A stretch of DNA of 64,000 nucleotides from Microbacterium faecale (GCF_014640975.1 NZ_BMHO01000001.1:320166-384165), one strand, 5' to 3'. Numbered from the stretch's first letter, positions 54,721 through 64,000 are shown. A program made the numbers and translations. Notes: generated from the sequence alone by a model not told the origin.

Positions 54721-54796
54721 TCACGCGTGGGGAGACCGCGCACGCGGAACCCCACCCAGCCGAGATGCGGGCGGCACATTGCCCGCGCGCTGACTA

Positions 54797-55504
54797 TCAG
54801 GCGCTGAGCTCACCCGCGACGCGGCGCTTGAGTTCGGTCTCGGCGGCGTCCGAGAGCACGAGGAGGCCGTCGAGTTCCTCGCGGATGCGTCGATACGCCG
54901 TCTGCCGCTCCGCCGCGGTCGCCGAGGTGTCCACCGCGACGTTGAGCATGTGCTGCGCGCGCGTCAGCCGCTGCCGCTCCGCCTCACTGAAACCGGTATC
55001 CCGCACGCGCCGGGCCTCCTGCTCGGCGACGTCGAAAGCAACCTCGTAGTCGTGCACCGCGTCGCGATACTCCGCGTAGGCTTCAGCGTCGACGCGCGCG
55101 TGCGCGGATGCCGGGCGCAACCCGTCGGCGACCTTCTTCGCTCGGAGGAACGCGGCGGTGTGCCGGTCCCTGCCGTCGCTCATCGTCGGGAAGGCGATGA
55201 GCTTCGCCGCGTCGAGCTCGTAGTCGAGCCAGCGACGCGAGACGTCGTCGTGCGTCTCCATGAGGCGTTCGAGACGGTCCGCGCGGCTGGCGGCATCCGC
55301 CTGGGCGATCGCCTCGGGATCCATGGACTGGTTCGCCTGCGCGATCTCGGCCTTGGCGCGCATGACCTCGAGTCGCTGTTTGTGGCGCTGCTTCGACTGC
55401 TTCGACCACCAACTCCCGAGCGCGCTGAACCCGCTCGCGATGGCGCCGCCGAAGACGAGAGCGAGCCACCAGTAACTGCCGAGAAAGCCGAACAGGGCGT
55501 CCAT
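54797..55504 (-). CDS. Membrane-anchored coiled-coil protein, unknown function
   Basis: This 235-residue protein has one N-terminal membrane helix (YWWLALVFGGAIASGFSAL) followed by a long charged helical region rich in Lys, Arg, Glu and Ala (KQRHKQRLEVMRAKAEIAQA and later EAERQRLTRAQHMLNVAV). The ATG at 55504 follows a TAGGCT -10 box by six bases, with no ribosome site. It is divergent from the GntR/ABC module. No family is recognised. Confidence 0.75.
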   Translation of the reverse strand: MDALFGFLGSYWWLALVFGGAIASGFSALGSWWSKQSKQRHKQRLEVMRAKAEIAQANQSMDPEAIAQADAASRADRLERLMETHDDVSRRWLDYELDAAKLIAFPTMSDGRDRHTAAFLRAKKVADGLRPASAHARVDAEAYAEYRDAVHDYEVAFDVAEQEARRVRDTGFSEAERQRLTRAQHMLNVAVDTSATAAERQTAYRRIREELDGLLVLSDAAETELKRRVAGELSA

Positions 55505-55510
55505 GTGCAC

Positions 55511-55516
55511 AGCCTA
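55511..55516 (-). promoter_or_regulatory. -10 element of the coiled-coil gene (leaderless)
   Basis: TAGGCT on the minus strand ends six bases before the ATG at 55504. Confidence 0.4.
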
Positions 55517-55555
55517 CGACGCGAGGCGCATGCGAACCGAGGATCGGAGAGGTGG

Positions 55556-55599
55556 TTGACACATTGCTGGGTTATGTGGTTCATTAGTCGAGTAACTAA
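55556..55599 (+). promoter_or_regulatory. Promoter and operator of the GntR/ABC operon
   Basis: A consensus TTGACA -35 box (55556-55561) is followed by a weak -10 (TTCATT, 55580-55585, 18-bp spacer). TTAGT (55584-55588) and ACTAA (55595-55599) form an inverted repeat just downstream, in the position of an operator for the GntR protein. Confidence 0.5.
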
Positions 55600-55621
55600 C
55601 CAGACAACCCGGGAGGGCGCG

Positions 55622-55987
55622 ATGGACGAGGGCAGGCCTCTCTTCATGCAGATCGCTGATCTCGTCGAGGACCAGATCGTCGACGGGACTCTCTCCGAGG
55701 ACGAGAAGGCACCTTCGACCAACGAGATCGCCGCCTTCTCACGCATCAATCCCGCGACCGCGGCGAAAGGAGTGAACATGCTCGCTGAAAAGGGAATCCT
55801 CTATAAGCGTCGGGGCATCGGCATGTTCGTCTCGCCGGGGGCCCGCGAGCGCGTCCTCGCCGAGCGCAAGGCCGCTTTCGCCGACAGCTACATCGCCCCC
55901 CTGTTCGCCGAGGCCCGCAAGCTCGGGCTCGGCCCGGACGATGTCGCACAGCTCATCAACGAGCACGCGACGCCCCAGACATCGTGA
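55622..55987 (+). CDS. GntR-family regulator, YtrA subfamily
   Basis: This 121-residue regulator has a winged helix (PLFMQIADLVEDQIVDGTLS, then APSTNEIAAFSRINPATAAK and YKRRGIGMFV) and the very short C-terminal dimerisation tail that defines the YtrA group. GGGAGG precedes the ATG. It is the first gene of an operon with an ABC ATPase and a permease, the usual YtrA arrangement, and would repress that operon through the TTAGT/ACTAA site upstream. Known members respond to cell-wall-active antibiotics. Confidence 0.93.
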   Translation: MDEGRPLFMQIADLVEDQIVDGTLSEDEKAPSTNEIAAFSRINPATAAKGVNMLAEKGILYKRRGIGMFVSPGARERVLAERKAAFADSYIAPLFAEARKLGLGPDDVAQLINEHATPQTS

Positions 55988-56022
55988 CCCGCGGCGCACG
56001 CCGCCCGTTCAAGGAGAACCAG

Positions 56023-56961
56023 ATGGACCCCGTGATTCAGGTCCGCGACCTCACGAAGAAGTACAAGGAGACCACGGCGCTCGACAGCGTGAGCTTCGAC
56101 ATCGAGCGAGACGCGATCTACGGCTTCCTCGGCCGCAACGGCGCCGGCAAGACGACGGCCATGTCGATCCTCACGGCACAGAACTTCGCGACGAGCGGAT
56201 CCGTGAAGGTCTTCGGCGAGGACCCGTACGAGAACGCGCGAGTCCTGCGACGGGTCTGCTTCGTCCGCGAGAGCCAGAAGTACCCCGACGATGCGACGCC
56301 GACGCACGCGTTTCGCACCGCGCGACTGTTCTTCCCGAACTGGAGCCAGGAGCTCTGCGATGAGCTGATCACCGAGTTCCAGGTGCCGGTGAAGCAGACG
56401 ATCAAGAAGCTCTCGCGCGGACAGCTTTCTGCAGTGGGCGTGATCATCGGGCTCGCGGCGCGGGCAGAGATCACGTTCTTCGACGAGCCGTACCTCGGCC
56501 TCGACGCCGTCGCGCGTCAGATCTTCTATGACCGCCTGCTCGCCGACTACGCGGAGCATCCGCGCACGATCCTGCTCTCGAGCCACCTTATCGACGAGAT
56601 CGCGAACCTCATCGAGCGCGTCCTCGTGATCGACAAGGGGCGGATCATCATGGACGAATCGGCCGACGACGCCCGTGAGAAGGCAACGAGCATCGTCGGC
56701 GACGCCGAGGTCGTCGAACGCTTCGTGAAGGGACGCGAAGTCCTGCACCGCGAGAGTCTCGGCCGCGTGACGTCTGTGACGTTCCTCGGGAAGCTCTCCC
56801 CGACGGAGGCGTCTGCCGTCGCGGAAGCAGGTCTCGAGCTCGCGCCCGTGTCGCTTCAGCAGCTCATCGTGCGCCGCACGCAACATGCTTCCGCAGGTGA
56901 CTCGCACAACCTCAACGACATGGCCTCCGAGGCCGACCAGCAGGAAGGAGCCCTGCGATGA
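56023..56961 (+). CDS. ABC transporter ATP-binding protein (YtrB-like)
   Basis: This 312-residue ATPase has Walker A (GRNGAGKTT), a divergent signature (LSRGQLSAVGV in place of LSGGQ), Walker B (ITFFDEPYLGLD) and a switch His (LLSSHLIDE). A C-terminal extension of about 90 residues follows the core. AAGGAG precedes the ATG at 56023. It overlaps the permease gene by four bases. It probably forms an exporter or stress-response transporter with that protein. Confidence 0.93.
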   Translation: MDPVIQVRDLTKKYKETTALDSVSFDIERDAIYGFLGRNGAGKTTAMSILTAQNFATSGSVKVFGEDPYENARVLRRVCFVRESQKYPDDATPTHAFRTARLFFPNWSQELCDELITEFQVPVKQTIKKLSRGQLSAVGVIIGLAARAEITFFDEPYLGLDAVARQIFYDRLLADYAEHPRTILLSSHLIDEIANLIERVLVIDKGRIIMDESADDAREKATSIVGDAEVVERFVKGREVLHRESLGRVTSVTFLGKLSPTEASAVAEAGLELAPVSLQQLIVRRTQHASAGDSHNLNDMASEADQQEGALR

Positions 56962-57695
56962 CCACCGCACACCCCCTCTCTTCCCTCGCGACGCGTGAGC
57001 GTCAGACGGGAAGCCGGATCTTCAGCGTGATCCGACTGCAGTTCATCAATACGCAGACCTTCATCTGGGTTCCGCTGCTCGTGCTCGCGGGCGCGATCAT
57101 CTGCTCGCTGCTGATCTATCTGATCATTCCGATTGATGAGCCGCTCTACGGCGGTGGCGCCCAGGCGCCGATGTGGGTGTTCCTCACGGTAGGGATTCAG
57201 GCGCTCACGCTCTCGCTGCCGTTCTCGCAGGCGATGAGTGTCACGCGCCGCGAGTTCTACATCGGCACGATCGCCGCCGCCGCCATCAGCGCGGCCGGTC
57301 TCGCGACGGTCTTCCTCATCATCGCCGGAATCGAACAGCTGACGAACGGCTATGGCGGCATCGGGTACATCGCCCACCTGCCGTGGTTCTTCGCCGACGG
57401 CTGGGCGCAGGCCTGGCTGGCGTTCTTCATGTTTACGCTGTTCGCATTCGTCGCGGGGTTCTGGTTCGCCACGGTCTTCAAGCGCTGGGGACCTCTGATG
57501 CTGACCGCCGTCATCATCGGGCTGTCGCTGCTGCTGATCCTCGCGGTGTTCATCGTCACGCGCCTCGAGCTGTGGCCGGCCGTGGTCACGTGGTTCGCGA
57601 CGACCGGCCCCGGGCTGTTCGCGGTCTACGGACTGCTCGTCACGGCAGTGGTCGCCGTCGGCTCCTACCTGACGCTGCGCCGCACCGTGGTCTGA
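56958..57695 (+). CDS. ABC transporter permease, YtrC/D-like
   Basis: This 245-residue membrane protein has six predicted helices (for example WVPLLVLAGAIICSLLIYL, FYIGTIAAAAISAAGLATVF and LMLTAVIIGLSLLLILAVF). It has no EAA importer loop, in keeping with an ABC-2-type exporter. It is the last gene of the GntR operon and is followed by a strong terminator. Confidence 0.88.
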   Translation: MTTAHPLSSLATRERQTGSRIFSVIRLQFINTQTFIWVPLLVLAGAIICSLLIYLIIPIDEPLYGGGAQAPMWVFLTVGIQALTLSLPFSQAMSVTRREFYIGTIAAAAISAAGLATVFLIIAGIEQLTNGYGGIGYIAHLPWFFADGWAQAWLAFFMFTLFAFVAGFWFATVFKRWGPLMLTAVIIGLSLLLILAVFIVTRLELWPAVVTWFATTGPGLFAVYGLLVTAVVAVGSYLTLRRTVV

Positions 57696-57717
57696 ACCGC
57701 AACCCGACACAAGTCCG

Positions 57718-57768
57718 CAAGTCTCCGACGAGTCCGGCGCGATTCGCGCCGGACTCGTCGGAGACTTG
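57718..57768. terminator. Perfect 24-bp-stem terminator hairpin
   Basis: Bases 57718-57741 pair perfectly with 57745-57768 around an ATT loop. The hairpin lies between the convergent ABC permease (stop 57695) and chorismate mutase (stop 57834), so it can end both transcripts. No long U-tract is present, as is common in Actinobacteria. Confidence 0.85.
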
Positions 57769-57833
57769 TCGACTCAGGGTGCGTTGCTAAACCTGGAGCC
57801 GTCGCGAGCAACCGTGAGACGCCCTCCGGCGCG

Positions 57834-58133
57834 CTACTCGTCGCGGGCGCGCTTGTGGTGCTGGATGACCTCGGCGACGACGAAGTTGAACCACTTCTCC
57901 GAGAACTCCGGATCCAGGTCCGCGTCGTGCGCAAGCTGGCGCAGCCGGGCCGTCTGTCGCTCCTCGCGCGCCGGATCGCTCGGAGGCAGGTCGTGCGCGG
58001 CCTTGAGCGCGCCGACCTGCTTCGTGCAGCGGAAGCGCTCGGCAAGCATGTAGGTCAGCGCCGCATCGATGTTGTCGATGCTCGCGCGCAGGCGCAGCAG
58101 CTCGGCCAGGGGATCCTCGGGCGCATCGCTCAT
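57834..58133 (-). CDS. aroQ: Chorismate mutase, AroQ type
   Basis: This 99-residue helical enzyme rearranges chorismate to prephenate. The conserved N-terminal helix ELLRLRASIDNIDAALTYML leads to AERFRCTKQVGALKAAHDLP, with the active-site Arg and Lys, and ERQTARLRQLA follows. The start is the ATG at 58133, six bases after a TACGAT -10 box, so the transcript is probably leaderless. It is convergent with the ABC operon. Confidence 0.9.
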   Translation of the reverse strand: MSDAPEDPLAELLRLRASIDNIDAALTYMLAERFRCTKQVGALKAAHDLPPSDPAREERQTARLRQLAHDADLDPEFSEKWFNFVVAEVIQHHKRARDE

Positions 58134-58139
58134 TCCTGA

Positions 58140-58145
58140 ATCGTA
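58140..58145 (-). promoter_or_regulatory. -10 element of the chorismate mutase gene (leaderless)
   Basis: TACGAT on the minus strand ends six bases before the ATG at 58133. Confidence 0.45.
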
Positions 58146-58207
58146 CCGACGCGGTCCGTGCATCGCCGCGCGGCGGGATAGCGTGGACGCAGGACGGAAG
58201 GATCCGG

Positions 58208-59209
<1,002 letters not shown>

Positions 59210-59214
59210 CCCTC

Positions 59215-60087
59215 ATGTCGTCGCTGCTCCCGGCCGTCGCGTCACGCCTGTTCGTGCGCACGCGACTGGCGTCGGCGGATCCGCTCGACGGCGCCTACGC
59301 GTCGCTTCAGCGCGGCCGCAGCGACGATTTCGAAGATCTGCGCGAGTACGAGTACGGCGACGACGTGCGCGACATCGACTGGAACGCGACCGCGCGCCAG
59401 GGCGAGATCTTCGTCCGGCGCTCGCGTGCGCGACGCATGCACACCCTCCTCGTGGCGGTCGACACGGGACGCGGAATGGCGGCGCTCTCGCCCGACGAAC
59501 GTCCGAAGCGAGACCTCGCGGTGCTCGCGACGGGCGTCCTCGCTCTGCTCGCCCTGCGCCACGGCGACGCGGTCTCCGTCGTCTACGGCGACGCGAACGG
59601 CACGAGGCGGATCCCTGGGCGACGCTCCGAGGGCGCGATCGAGCACGCGCTGCGCACGATCCGAGACGCGACCACCGAGGCGGTCGCGAGCTCGCGCACG
59701 CAGCTGCTCGGCGACATCGCCCGCACCGTGTCGCGTCGCGCGATCCTCGTGATCGTGACGGGCGAGGATCCGATCACGGCGGACGAGGAGCGTCTCGTGC
59801 GGCGCCTGCGCGCGCAGCACGACGTGCTGTGGCTCGCGATCCGTGATGCGGATCCGACCGGACCCGGCACGCGCGCCGACGCCGACAGCGGATGGCGGGT
59901 TCCCGCCTTCCTCCGCGGAAACGACCGCGTCGCCAGCGAGCTGGCCGACGAGCGCGACCGCGCCGACGCCGAACGCGCCCGGACGCTCGACGCGCTCGGC
60001 ATCAGCCACGCCGCGCTCGAGCACGCAGACACCGCCACCGCCGCGATCCTCGGCATGCTCGCGGGGAGGCCCCGTGTCAGCTCCTGA
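59215..60087 (+). CDS. DUF58 domain protein
   Basis: This 290-residue protein has the DUF58 signature: GRSDDFEDLREYEYGDDVRDIDW followed by the VWA-like core (MHTLLVAVDTGRGMAA, DLAVLATGVLALLALRHGDAVSV). It starts five bases after the moxR stop and overlaps the next gene by 14 bases. It works with MoxR, probably as an adaptor at the membrane. Confidence 0.92.
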   Translation: MSSLLPAVASRLFVRTRLASADPLDGAYASLQRGRSDDFEDLREYEYGDDVRDIDWNATARQGEIFVRRSRARRMHTLLVAVDTGRGMAALSPDERPKRDLAVLATGVLALLALRHGDAVSVVYGDANGTRRIPGRRSEGAIEHALRTIRDATTEAVASSRTQLLGDIARTVSRRAILVIVTGEDPITADEERLVRRLRAQHDVLWLAIRDADPTGPGTRADADSGWRVPAFLRGNDRVASELADERDRADAERARTLDALGISHAALEHADTATAAILGMLAGRPRVSS

Positions 60088-60547
60088 TGGTCTCTACCCG
60101 CCCGTGCAGTACGAGGGGTGGTGGCTCGCGCTCGCGTTGGGCATCCTCGTCCTCCTCGCGGCCGCCGCGTGGATCATGTGGGCCGCGGTGCGTCCGCGCC
60201 GGGAGCGCGCGCCGGAGCCGGCCCCGCTCAGCGTGCAACTCGACTCCCTCCGCGCGCACCACCTCGAGCGGATCGACCGCGTCGAACGTGCCTACGCGGA
60301 CGGCACGATGTCCCCCCGCATCGCGAACGCGGAGCTGAGCGCGATCTCGCGATCATTTGTGAACGCGTTCACGGGGATCGAGACTCCCGTCCTCCCGCTC
60401 GAAGACCTCGAGGCGCGCGGCGCCAGCCCCGAGCTGGTCGCCGCGGTGCGTCGCCACTTCTATCCGAGCGTCTTTGAACGCGACGTTCCCGCGGATCCGG
60501 CCGCCGGCATCGCCGCCGCCCGACAGGTGGTGACCGGATGGCACTGA
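60074..60547 (+). CDS. Single-helix membrane protein of the MoxR operon (DUF4381-like position)
   Basis: This 157-residue protein has one N-terminal helix (WWLALALGILVLLAAAAWIMWAAV) followed by a cytoplasmic helical part (RAHHLERIDRVERAYADG). The GTG start at 60074 lies inside the end of the DUF58 gene, and its own stop lies inside the next gene. Its place between DUF58 and the VWA genes is where DUF4381 proteins usually occur; the assignment to that family is tentative. Confidence 0.78.
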   Translation: MSAPDGLYPPVQYEGWWLALALGILVLLAAAAWIMWAAVRPRRERAPEPAPLSVQLDSLRAHHLERIDRVERAYADGTMSPRIANAELSAISRSFVNAFTGIETPVLPLEDLEARGASPELVAAVRRHFYPSVFERDVPADPAAGIAAARQVVTGWH

Positions 60548-61521
60548 CCAATACGTGGGTCGCGATCGCGGCGGTGGCGGCCGTCATCGCGGTGATCGTC
60601 GCGGCGCTCGTCTGGCGCGGGCGCGCGGCACCGGGCTCCGGATCCCTCGTCGCGCGCGCCGAGCGTCTGCGCCGGCTGCCCGCCGTACGGCGGGCGGCGC
60701 AGCTCCGCGTGGTCGCGCTGATCGGCGCCGCGACCCTCGGGGCGATCTCCGTCGTGGCCGCGGGCGTCGTCGCCGCCCGGCCGATGGCCGCGCAGGTGAT
60801 CGAGCCGAGCGCGCACAGCCGCGACATCATGCTCTGCCTCGATGTCTCGGGATCCATGACCGACGTCGACATCGAGATCCTCGAGGTCTTCGACGCACTC
60901 GCCGACGGCTTCGACGGCGAGCGCATCGGCCTCACGATCTTCAACTCTTCGCCCGTGCAGGTGTTCCCCCTGACGGACGACTATCCGTTCATCCACGACG
61001 CGATCGAGAGCCTGCGCACCGGCATGGAGGAGGGCACCGCCTCCGGCGGCATCCCGGAGCATTGGGCCGGCACGCTCGACGGACCGGGGTCGTCACTCAT
61101 CGGCGACGGGCTCGCGGCGTGCACGCTGCGGTTCGACCACGCCGACACGGATCGGTCGCGATCGATCATCCTCGCGACCGACAACGAGGACTTCGGCGAG
61201 AGCATCGTCACCCTCGATGAGGCCGCCGCGCACAGCGCCGAGAAGGGGATCCGCGTGTTCGCACTGAACCCGGTGCAGGACTCCGCCTCGGAGCCCAGCG
61301 AGCGGCTCAGCCGCGCCGCCTCCGCCACGGGCGGCCACGCCTACGCCCTGCGCGGCGAGACGACGGTGGCCGACATCATCGCCGAGGTCGAGCGGGAGGA
61401 GGCGACCGCGCTCGACGCCCGACCAGAGGTCGTCGTCAGCGACGCCCCCGAGCCGTGGATTCTCATCGCGATCATCGCCTCGGTCGCGACGGTCGTCATC
61501 GCCGGGAGGATCCGCGCATGA
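60538..61521 (+). CDS. VWA-domain membrane protein (BatA-like)
   Basis: This 327-residue protein has N-terminal helices (VAIAAVAAVIAVIVAALVW and a second near residue 60-80), a von Willebrand A domain with an intact metal site (CLDVSGSM, DxSxS) and a C-terminal helix (WILIAIIASVATVVIAG). It overlaps both neighbours. It is the first of two VWA proteins in the operon, as in Bat systems. Confidence 0.92.
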   Translation: MALTNTWVAIAAVAAVIAVIVAALVWRGRAAPGSGSLVARAERLRRLPAVRRAAQLRVVALIGAATLGAISVVAAGVVAARPMAAQVIEPSAHSRDIMLCLDVSGSMTDVDIEILEVFDALADGFDGERIGLTIFNSSPVQVFPLTDDYPFIHDAIESLRTGMEEGTASGGIPEHWAGTLDGPGSSLIGDGLAACTLRFDHADTDRSRSIILATDNEDFGESIVTLDEAAAHSAEKGIRVFALNPVQDSASEPSERLSRAASATGGHAYALRGETTVADIIAEVEREEATALDARPEVVVSDAPEPWILIAIIASVATVVIAGRIRA

Positions 61522-62504
61522 CGTTCCTTCCCGTCCTCCCGCTCTGGCTGCTTGTGCCGATCGCGTTCGCGGCCCTCGTCTTCGCCATCTGGTCGCTCGT
61601 GCGCGCGGAGTCCGGCGAGCGCCTGACGTGGGGGATCCGCATCGGCCTGGTCATCGCGTGCGGGCTGCTCGCGCTGCGCCCCGGTATCCCGTCCGGGTCG
61701 GCGAACGCCGTTGTCACCGACCTCGACGTGCTGATCGTCGTCGACAGCACCACGAGCATCACGGCGGAGGACTGGGGAGAGTCTTCGCCACGCCTCGAGG
61801 GCGTGCGCGCCGACGTCGAGCACATCGTCGACGCATACCCCGGCGCGCGTTTCTCTCTCATCACGTTCGACAACCACGCCACGCAGCGCCTCCCCCTGAC
61901 GACGGACGTCAACGCGGTGTTCTCCTCCCTTGACGTGCTGCGTCCGCCCACCACCTCGTATGCGCGCGGATCCGACATCGCCGAAGCCGCCCCGCTCGTC
62001 GCCGAGGTCGCGGAGCGCGCGGCGGACCGCGATCCGGACCGCCCCCGCATCGTGTTCTACTTCGGCGACGGCGAGCAGACGGCCGAAGGCGAGCCCGGAT
62101 CCTTCGCTGACGCGGCCGGTTCGATCGACGGCGGCGCGGTGTACGGCTACGGCACGGCCGACGGCGGTCGGATGCGCGTCGTCGACGGTTTCGACGGGGT
62201 GACGGAGTACCTCACGTATGAGGGCTCCGACGCCCTCTCGATGATCGACGAAGACAATCTGCGCGCCGTGGCGGAGGAGCTGGGCGTGCCGTACGAGCAC
62301 CGCGCCGCGGCGAGCGCGCCGACCGTGCCGGATCCGCCGCCCGCGGCCACCCGGGCAGCCGAGGCCGAGTCGCTCGGCGCGCGGACCGAGCTGTCCTGGG
62401 CGGTCGCGCTCGCCGTCGGCGCCCTCGCGCTGATCGACCTCGGCCGGGCGGTGCGGCTGCTGCGACGCACGGCGAACGTGCCGCGGACGGGAGGCGCGTC
62501 GTGA
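61518..62504 (+). CDS. VWA-domain membrane protein (BatB-like)
   Basis: This 328-residue protein has two N-terminal helices, a VWA domain and a C-terminal helix (LSWAVALAVGALALIDLG). The metal site reads DSTTS, with Thr in place of the first Ser of DxSxS, so metal binding may be weaker than in the preceding protein. The ATG at 61518 overlaps the upstream stop by four bases. Confidence 0.9.
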   Translation: MTFLPVLPLWLLVPIAFAALVFAIWSLVRAESGERLTWGIRIGLVIACGLLALRPGIPSGSANAVVTDLDVLIVVDSTTSITAEDWGESSPRLEGVRADVEHIVDAYPGARFSLITFDNHATQRLPLTTDVNAVFSSLDVLRPPTTSYARGSDIAEAAPLVAEVAERAADRDPDRPRIVFYFGDGEQTAEGEPGSFADAAGSIDGGAVYGYGTADGGRMRVVDGFDGVTEYLTYEGSDALSMIDEDNLRAVAEELGVPYEHRAAASAPTVPDPPPAATRAAEAESLGARTELSWAVALAVGALALIDLGRAVRLLRRTANVPRTGGAS

Positions 62505-63202
62505 CGCCGCGTACGCGAACCTGGGTTGCTGCCGGCTCGCTCCCCGTCGCGCTCATCGCGCTCGTCCTGGTCGTGAAGCTGCTGTCGATGTACCTGCTCG
62601 CACAGACGACGATCGCGGCGCACGCGCGCGACGACCCCACAGGCGCGATCCGCGCCGCCGAGGCACTGCAGCCTGCGAACTGGTTCGAGCCGTGGAAGGC
62701 GCCATACAACCTCGGCGTCGCCTTTGCCGGCGCCGGGCTGCTCGCGGAATCGCGCGGCGAGTTCGAGCGCGCGCTCCCGCTGGTCGAGGGCGTCGACGCG
62801 TGCTCCGTGCACATCAACCTCGCCCTCGTCATCGAGCGTATGGGCGACCGCGCGCGGGCCTCCGACCCGGCGGGCGCCGCGCAGCACTACGCCGACGCCC
62901 TCGAGGTATCCGCGGACACCCCGGCTCACTGCCGCACCGACGAGGCTCGCCAGCAGTCGCCGGATCCCGAGCGGGATCCCGCAGAGACGCTCGACGAGCT
63001 CATGGAGCGGCTCCGCGGGAAGCTGCAGCAGGAGCCAGCGCCGGAGGACGGGGGCGGGCAGGACGACGGGGACGCGCGCCCCGACGGCGACAGCCTCGAC
63101 GAGATCGAAGAGCGTCTGCAGAACGGTCAGCGCTCGCGCGACGAGCTGCGCGAGGATCGGGCGCCCGACGAGGGCACCGGCACCGGAGGGCGACCATGGT
63201 GA
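62501..63202 (+). CDS. Membrane-anchored TPR-like protein of the MoxR operon
   Basis: This 233-residue protein has one N-terminal helix (LPVALIALVLVVKLLSMYLL), a helical-repeat part (FEPWKAPYNLGVAFAGAGLL, ESRGEFERALPLVEG) and an acidic, disordered C-terminus (EDGGGQDDGDARPDGDS). It corresponds in position to the TPR protein BatC. The GTG start overlaps the second VWA gene by four bases. Confidence 0.8.
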   Translation: MTPRTRTWVAAGSLPVALIALVLVVKLLSMYLLAQTTIAAHARDDPTGAIRAAEALQPANWFEPWKAPYNLGVAFAGAGLLAESRGEFERALPLVEGVDACSVHINLALVIERMGDRARASDPAGAAQHYADALEVSADTPAHCRTDEARQQSPDPERDPAETLDELMERLRGKLQQEPAPEDGGGQDDGDARPDGDSLDEIEERLQNGQRSRDELREDRAPDEGTGTGGRPW

Positions 63203-64000
63203 GGATCCCCGGAACCGGACGCGGCTACACAGGGGGGCACGCGGGCGCGCCGCCCGTGCCCCCTCCCGGCGGCTACCGCGGCGAGCGCCGCTTCCCGGAG
63301 CACCCCGTCGCGGGCCACTTCCTCGCGCAGGCGCCGCCGCCGCGATCCGGCCCTCGCCTCCACCCGGTCGGCTGGATCGCGCTGCTCGCCGCCGGGCTAT
63401 TCTCCGCACTGCTCCTCGCCCTCGCCGCGGCCGGGGAGGCGCACAGCGCGCTCGGCACGTCGATGCTCGTGCTGCAGGTCGTGGTGGTGGCCCTCGTCGT
63501 CGCGGCCCTGTGCATCCGCCGCGCCCGCCTGGGCGCGGCGATCGCGCTGACCGTCTCGCTGCTTGTCAATGTCGGCACCGTCGGCGCCGTGGGCGCGCTG
63601 TTCGGCGATCCGCCGGTCCCGCCGTCCGCGGGAACGACGACCGAGGGCACCGCCGACGGCGACTACGCGGGCATCAAGGACGTCGACCCGCAGTCCGTGC
63701 TCCGGGCGCCGTCACTTGAAGACGTCCAGGACCACACGAACGAGCTGTCAGAGCGGATCCGCGAGCGTCTCAGCGCGGAGTTCGGCTTCACGTGGACGCG
63801 CATCGCCGACGCGAGCGAAAGGCCGGAGCGCAACGGGTACGGCGGCGAATCGATGCTGCAGCAGTACACCTCGTCGACGTGGCGAACCGACCAGCCGATC
63901 CGCGAGCACGACCAGAAGATCGAGGTGATGGCCGCGATCGACCGGGAGCTCGCGGTCGCGGGCGAGTACTACGCGCTGTATCCACTGAACGAGCCGGACG
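63196..64000 (+). CDS. Membrane protein of the MoxR operon (C-terminus off window)
   Basis: This partial protein (268 residues visible) has a Pro/Gly-rich N-terminus (GAPPVPPPGGYRGERR), three hydrophobic helices (about 58-80, 92-108 and 114-138) and a soluble region with ERIRERLSAEFGFTWTRIAD. The ATG at 63196 overlaps the upstream stop by seven bases. The frame is open to the right edge. The family is not recognised. Confidence 0.75.
   Translation, partial: MVRIPGTGRGYTGGHAGAPPVPPPGGYRGERRFPEHPVAGHFLAQAPPPRSGPRLHPVGWIALLAAGLFSALLLALAAAGEAHSALGTSMLVLQVVVVALVVAALCIRRARLGAAIALTVSLLVNVGTVGAVGALFGDPPVPPSAGTTTEGTADGDYAGIKDVDPQSVLRAPSLEDVQDHTNELSERIRERLSAEFGFTWTRIADASERPERNGYGGESMLQQYTSSTWRTDQPIREHDQKIEVMAAIDRELAVAGEYYALYPLNEPD

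Noticed and set aside
54193..55049. Several overlapping open frames across the palindrome region
   Set aside because: They read through the inverted repeats, encode repetitive Arg-rich peptides and have no ribosome site. The region 54529-54796 is better seen as noncoding.

Overview
The window comes from a high-GC Gram-positive actinobacterium, most likely Microbacteriaceae and close to Microbacterium. The evidence is base composition (roughly 70% GC by eye), GTG/ATG starts with many 4-nt stop/start overlaps, a DUF222 HNH protein, leaderless-type promoters, and the close resemblance of the sugar genes to the C-glycoside-degrading systems described in Microbacterium and Arthrobacter. About 45 kb on the left is accessory glycoside and aromatic catabolism. 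The right third (about 45.3-64 kb) is mostly ordinary chromosomal genes.

Region 1 (1-15.2 kb) is a glucuronide locus. A long minus-strand operon (13964 to 3060) encodes an oligopeptide-type ABC importer (lipoprotein, permease, permease-ATPase fusion, second ATPase), then glucuronate isomerase (uxaC), fructuronate reductase (uxuB), beta-glucuronidase (uidA) and an enolase-superfamily D-mannonate dehydratase (manD). Together they would import intact glucuronides, hydrolyse them in the cytoplasm and carry glucuronate to 2-keto-3-deoxygluconate. A divergent LacI regulator and a CAANCGNTTG operator lie at the promoter. To the left are a TetR regulator and a second ABC lipoprotein/permease pair that runs off the edge.

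Region 2 (15.2-25.8 kb) is an aromatic operon on the minus strand with a divergent LysR regulator: an MFS exporter, a GMC sugar oxidase, an extradiol dioxygenase, two FAH-family hydrolases, a cyclase-family hydrolase, a flavin monooxygenase and an ACMSD-like amidohydrolase. It looks like a pathway that opens a hydroxylated aglycone.

Region 3 (25.9-45.3 kb) is the most unusual part. It contains five proteins with the C-glycoside deglycosidase (CGD) beta domain (DUF6379) and five matching alpha-type metal-dependent TIM barrels. Two beta and two alpha proteins are separate; three are single-chain beta-alpha fusions. Around them are a second GMC oxidase, a Gfo/Idh dehydrogenase with a small partner, a ThuA-like protein, an NTF2-like protein, a hydroxypyruvate-isomerase-type barrel, a MalEFG-type sugar importer and a ROK regulator. 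The combination points to oxidation of glycosides at C3 followed by elimination of the aglycone from C- and possibly O-glycosides. Short DNA motifs shared between promoters suggest that the operons are co-regulated.

Region 4 (45.3-64 kb) holds a GNAT acetyltransferase, a sigma factor/serine-threonine kinase/lipoprotein set, a LOG-family enzyme, a membrane hydrolase-like protein, purL with a tiny membrane protein, a zinc-ribbon protein, a coiled-coil membrane protein, a GntR/ABC envelope-stress-type module, chorismate mutase, and a MoxR-DUF58-VWA operon cut by the right edge. It also carries strong DNA palindromes at 54.6-54.7 kb and 57.7 kb. No rRNA, tRNA, CRISPR array or insertion sequence was seen, and no gene-free stretch exceeds 300 bases.
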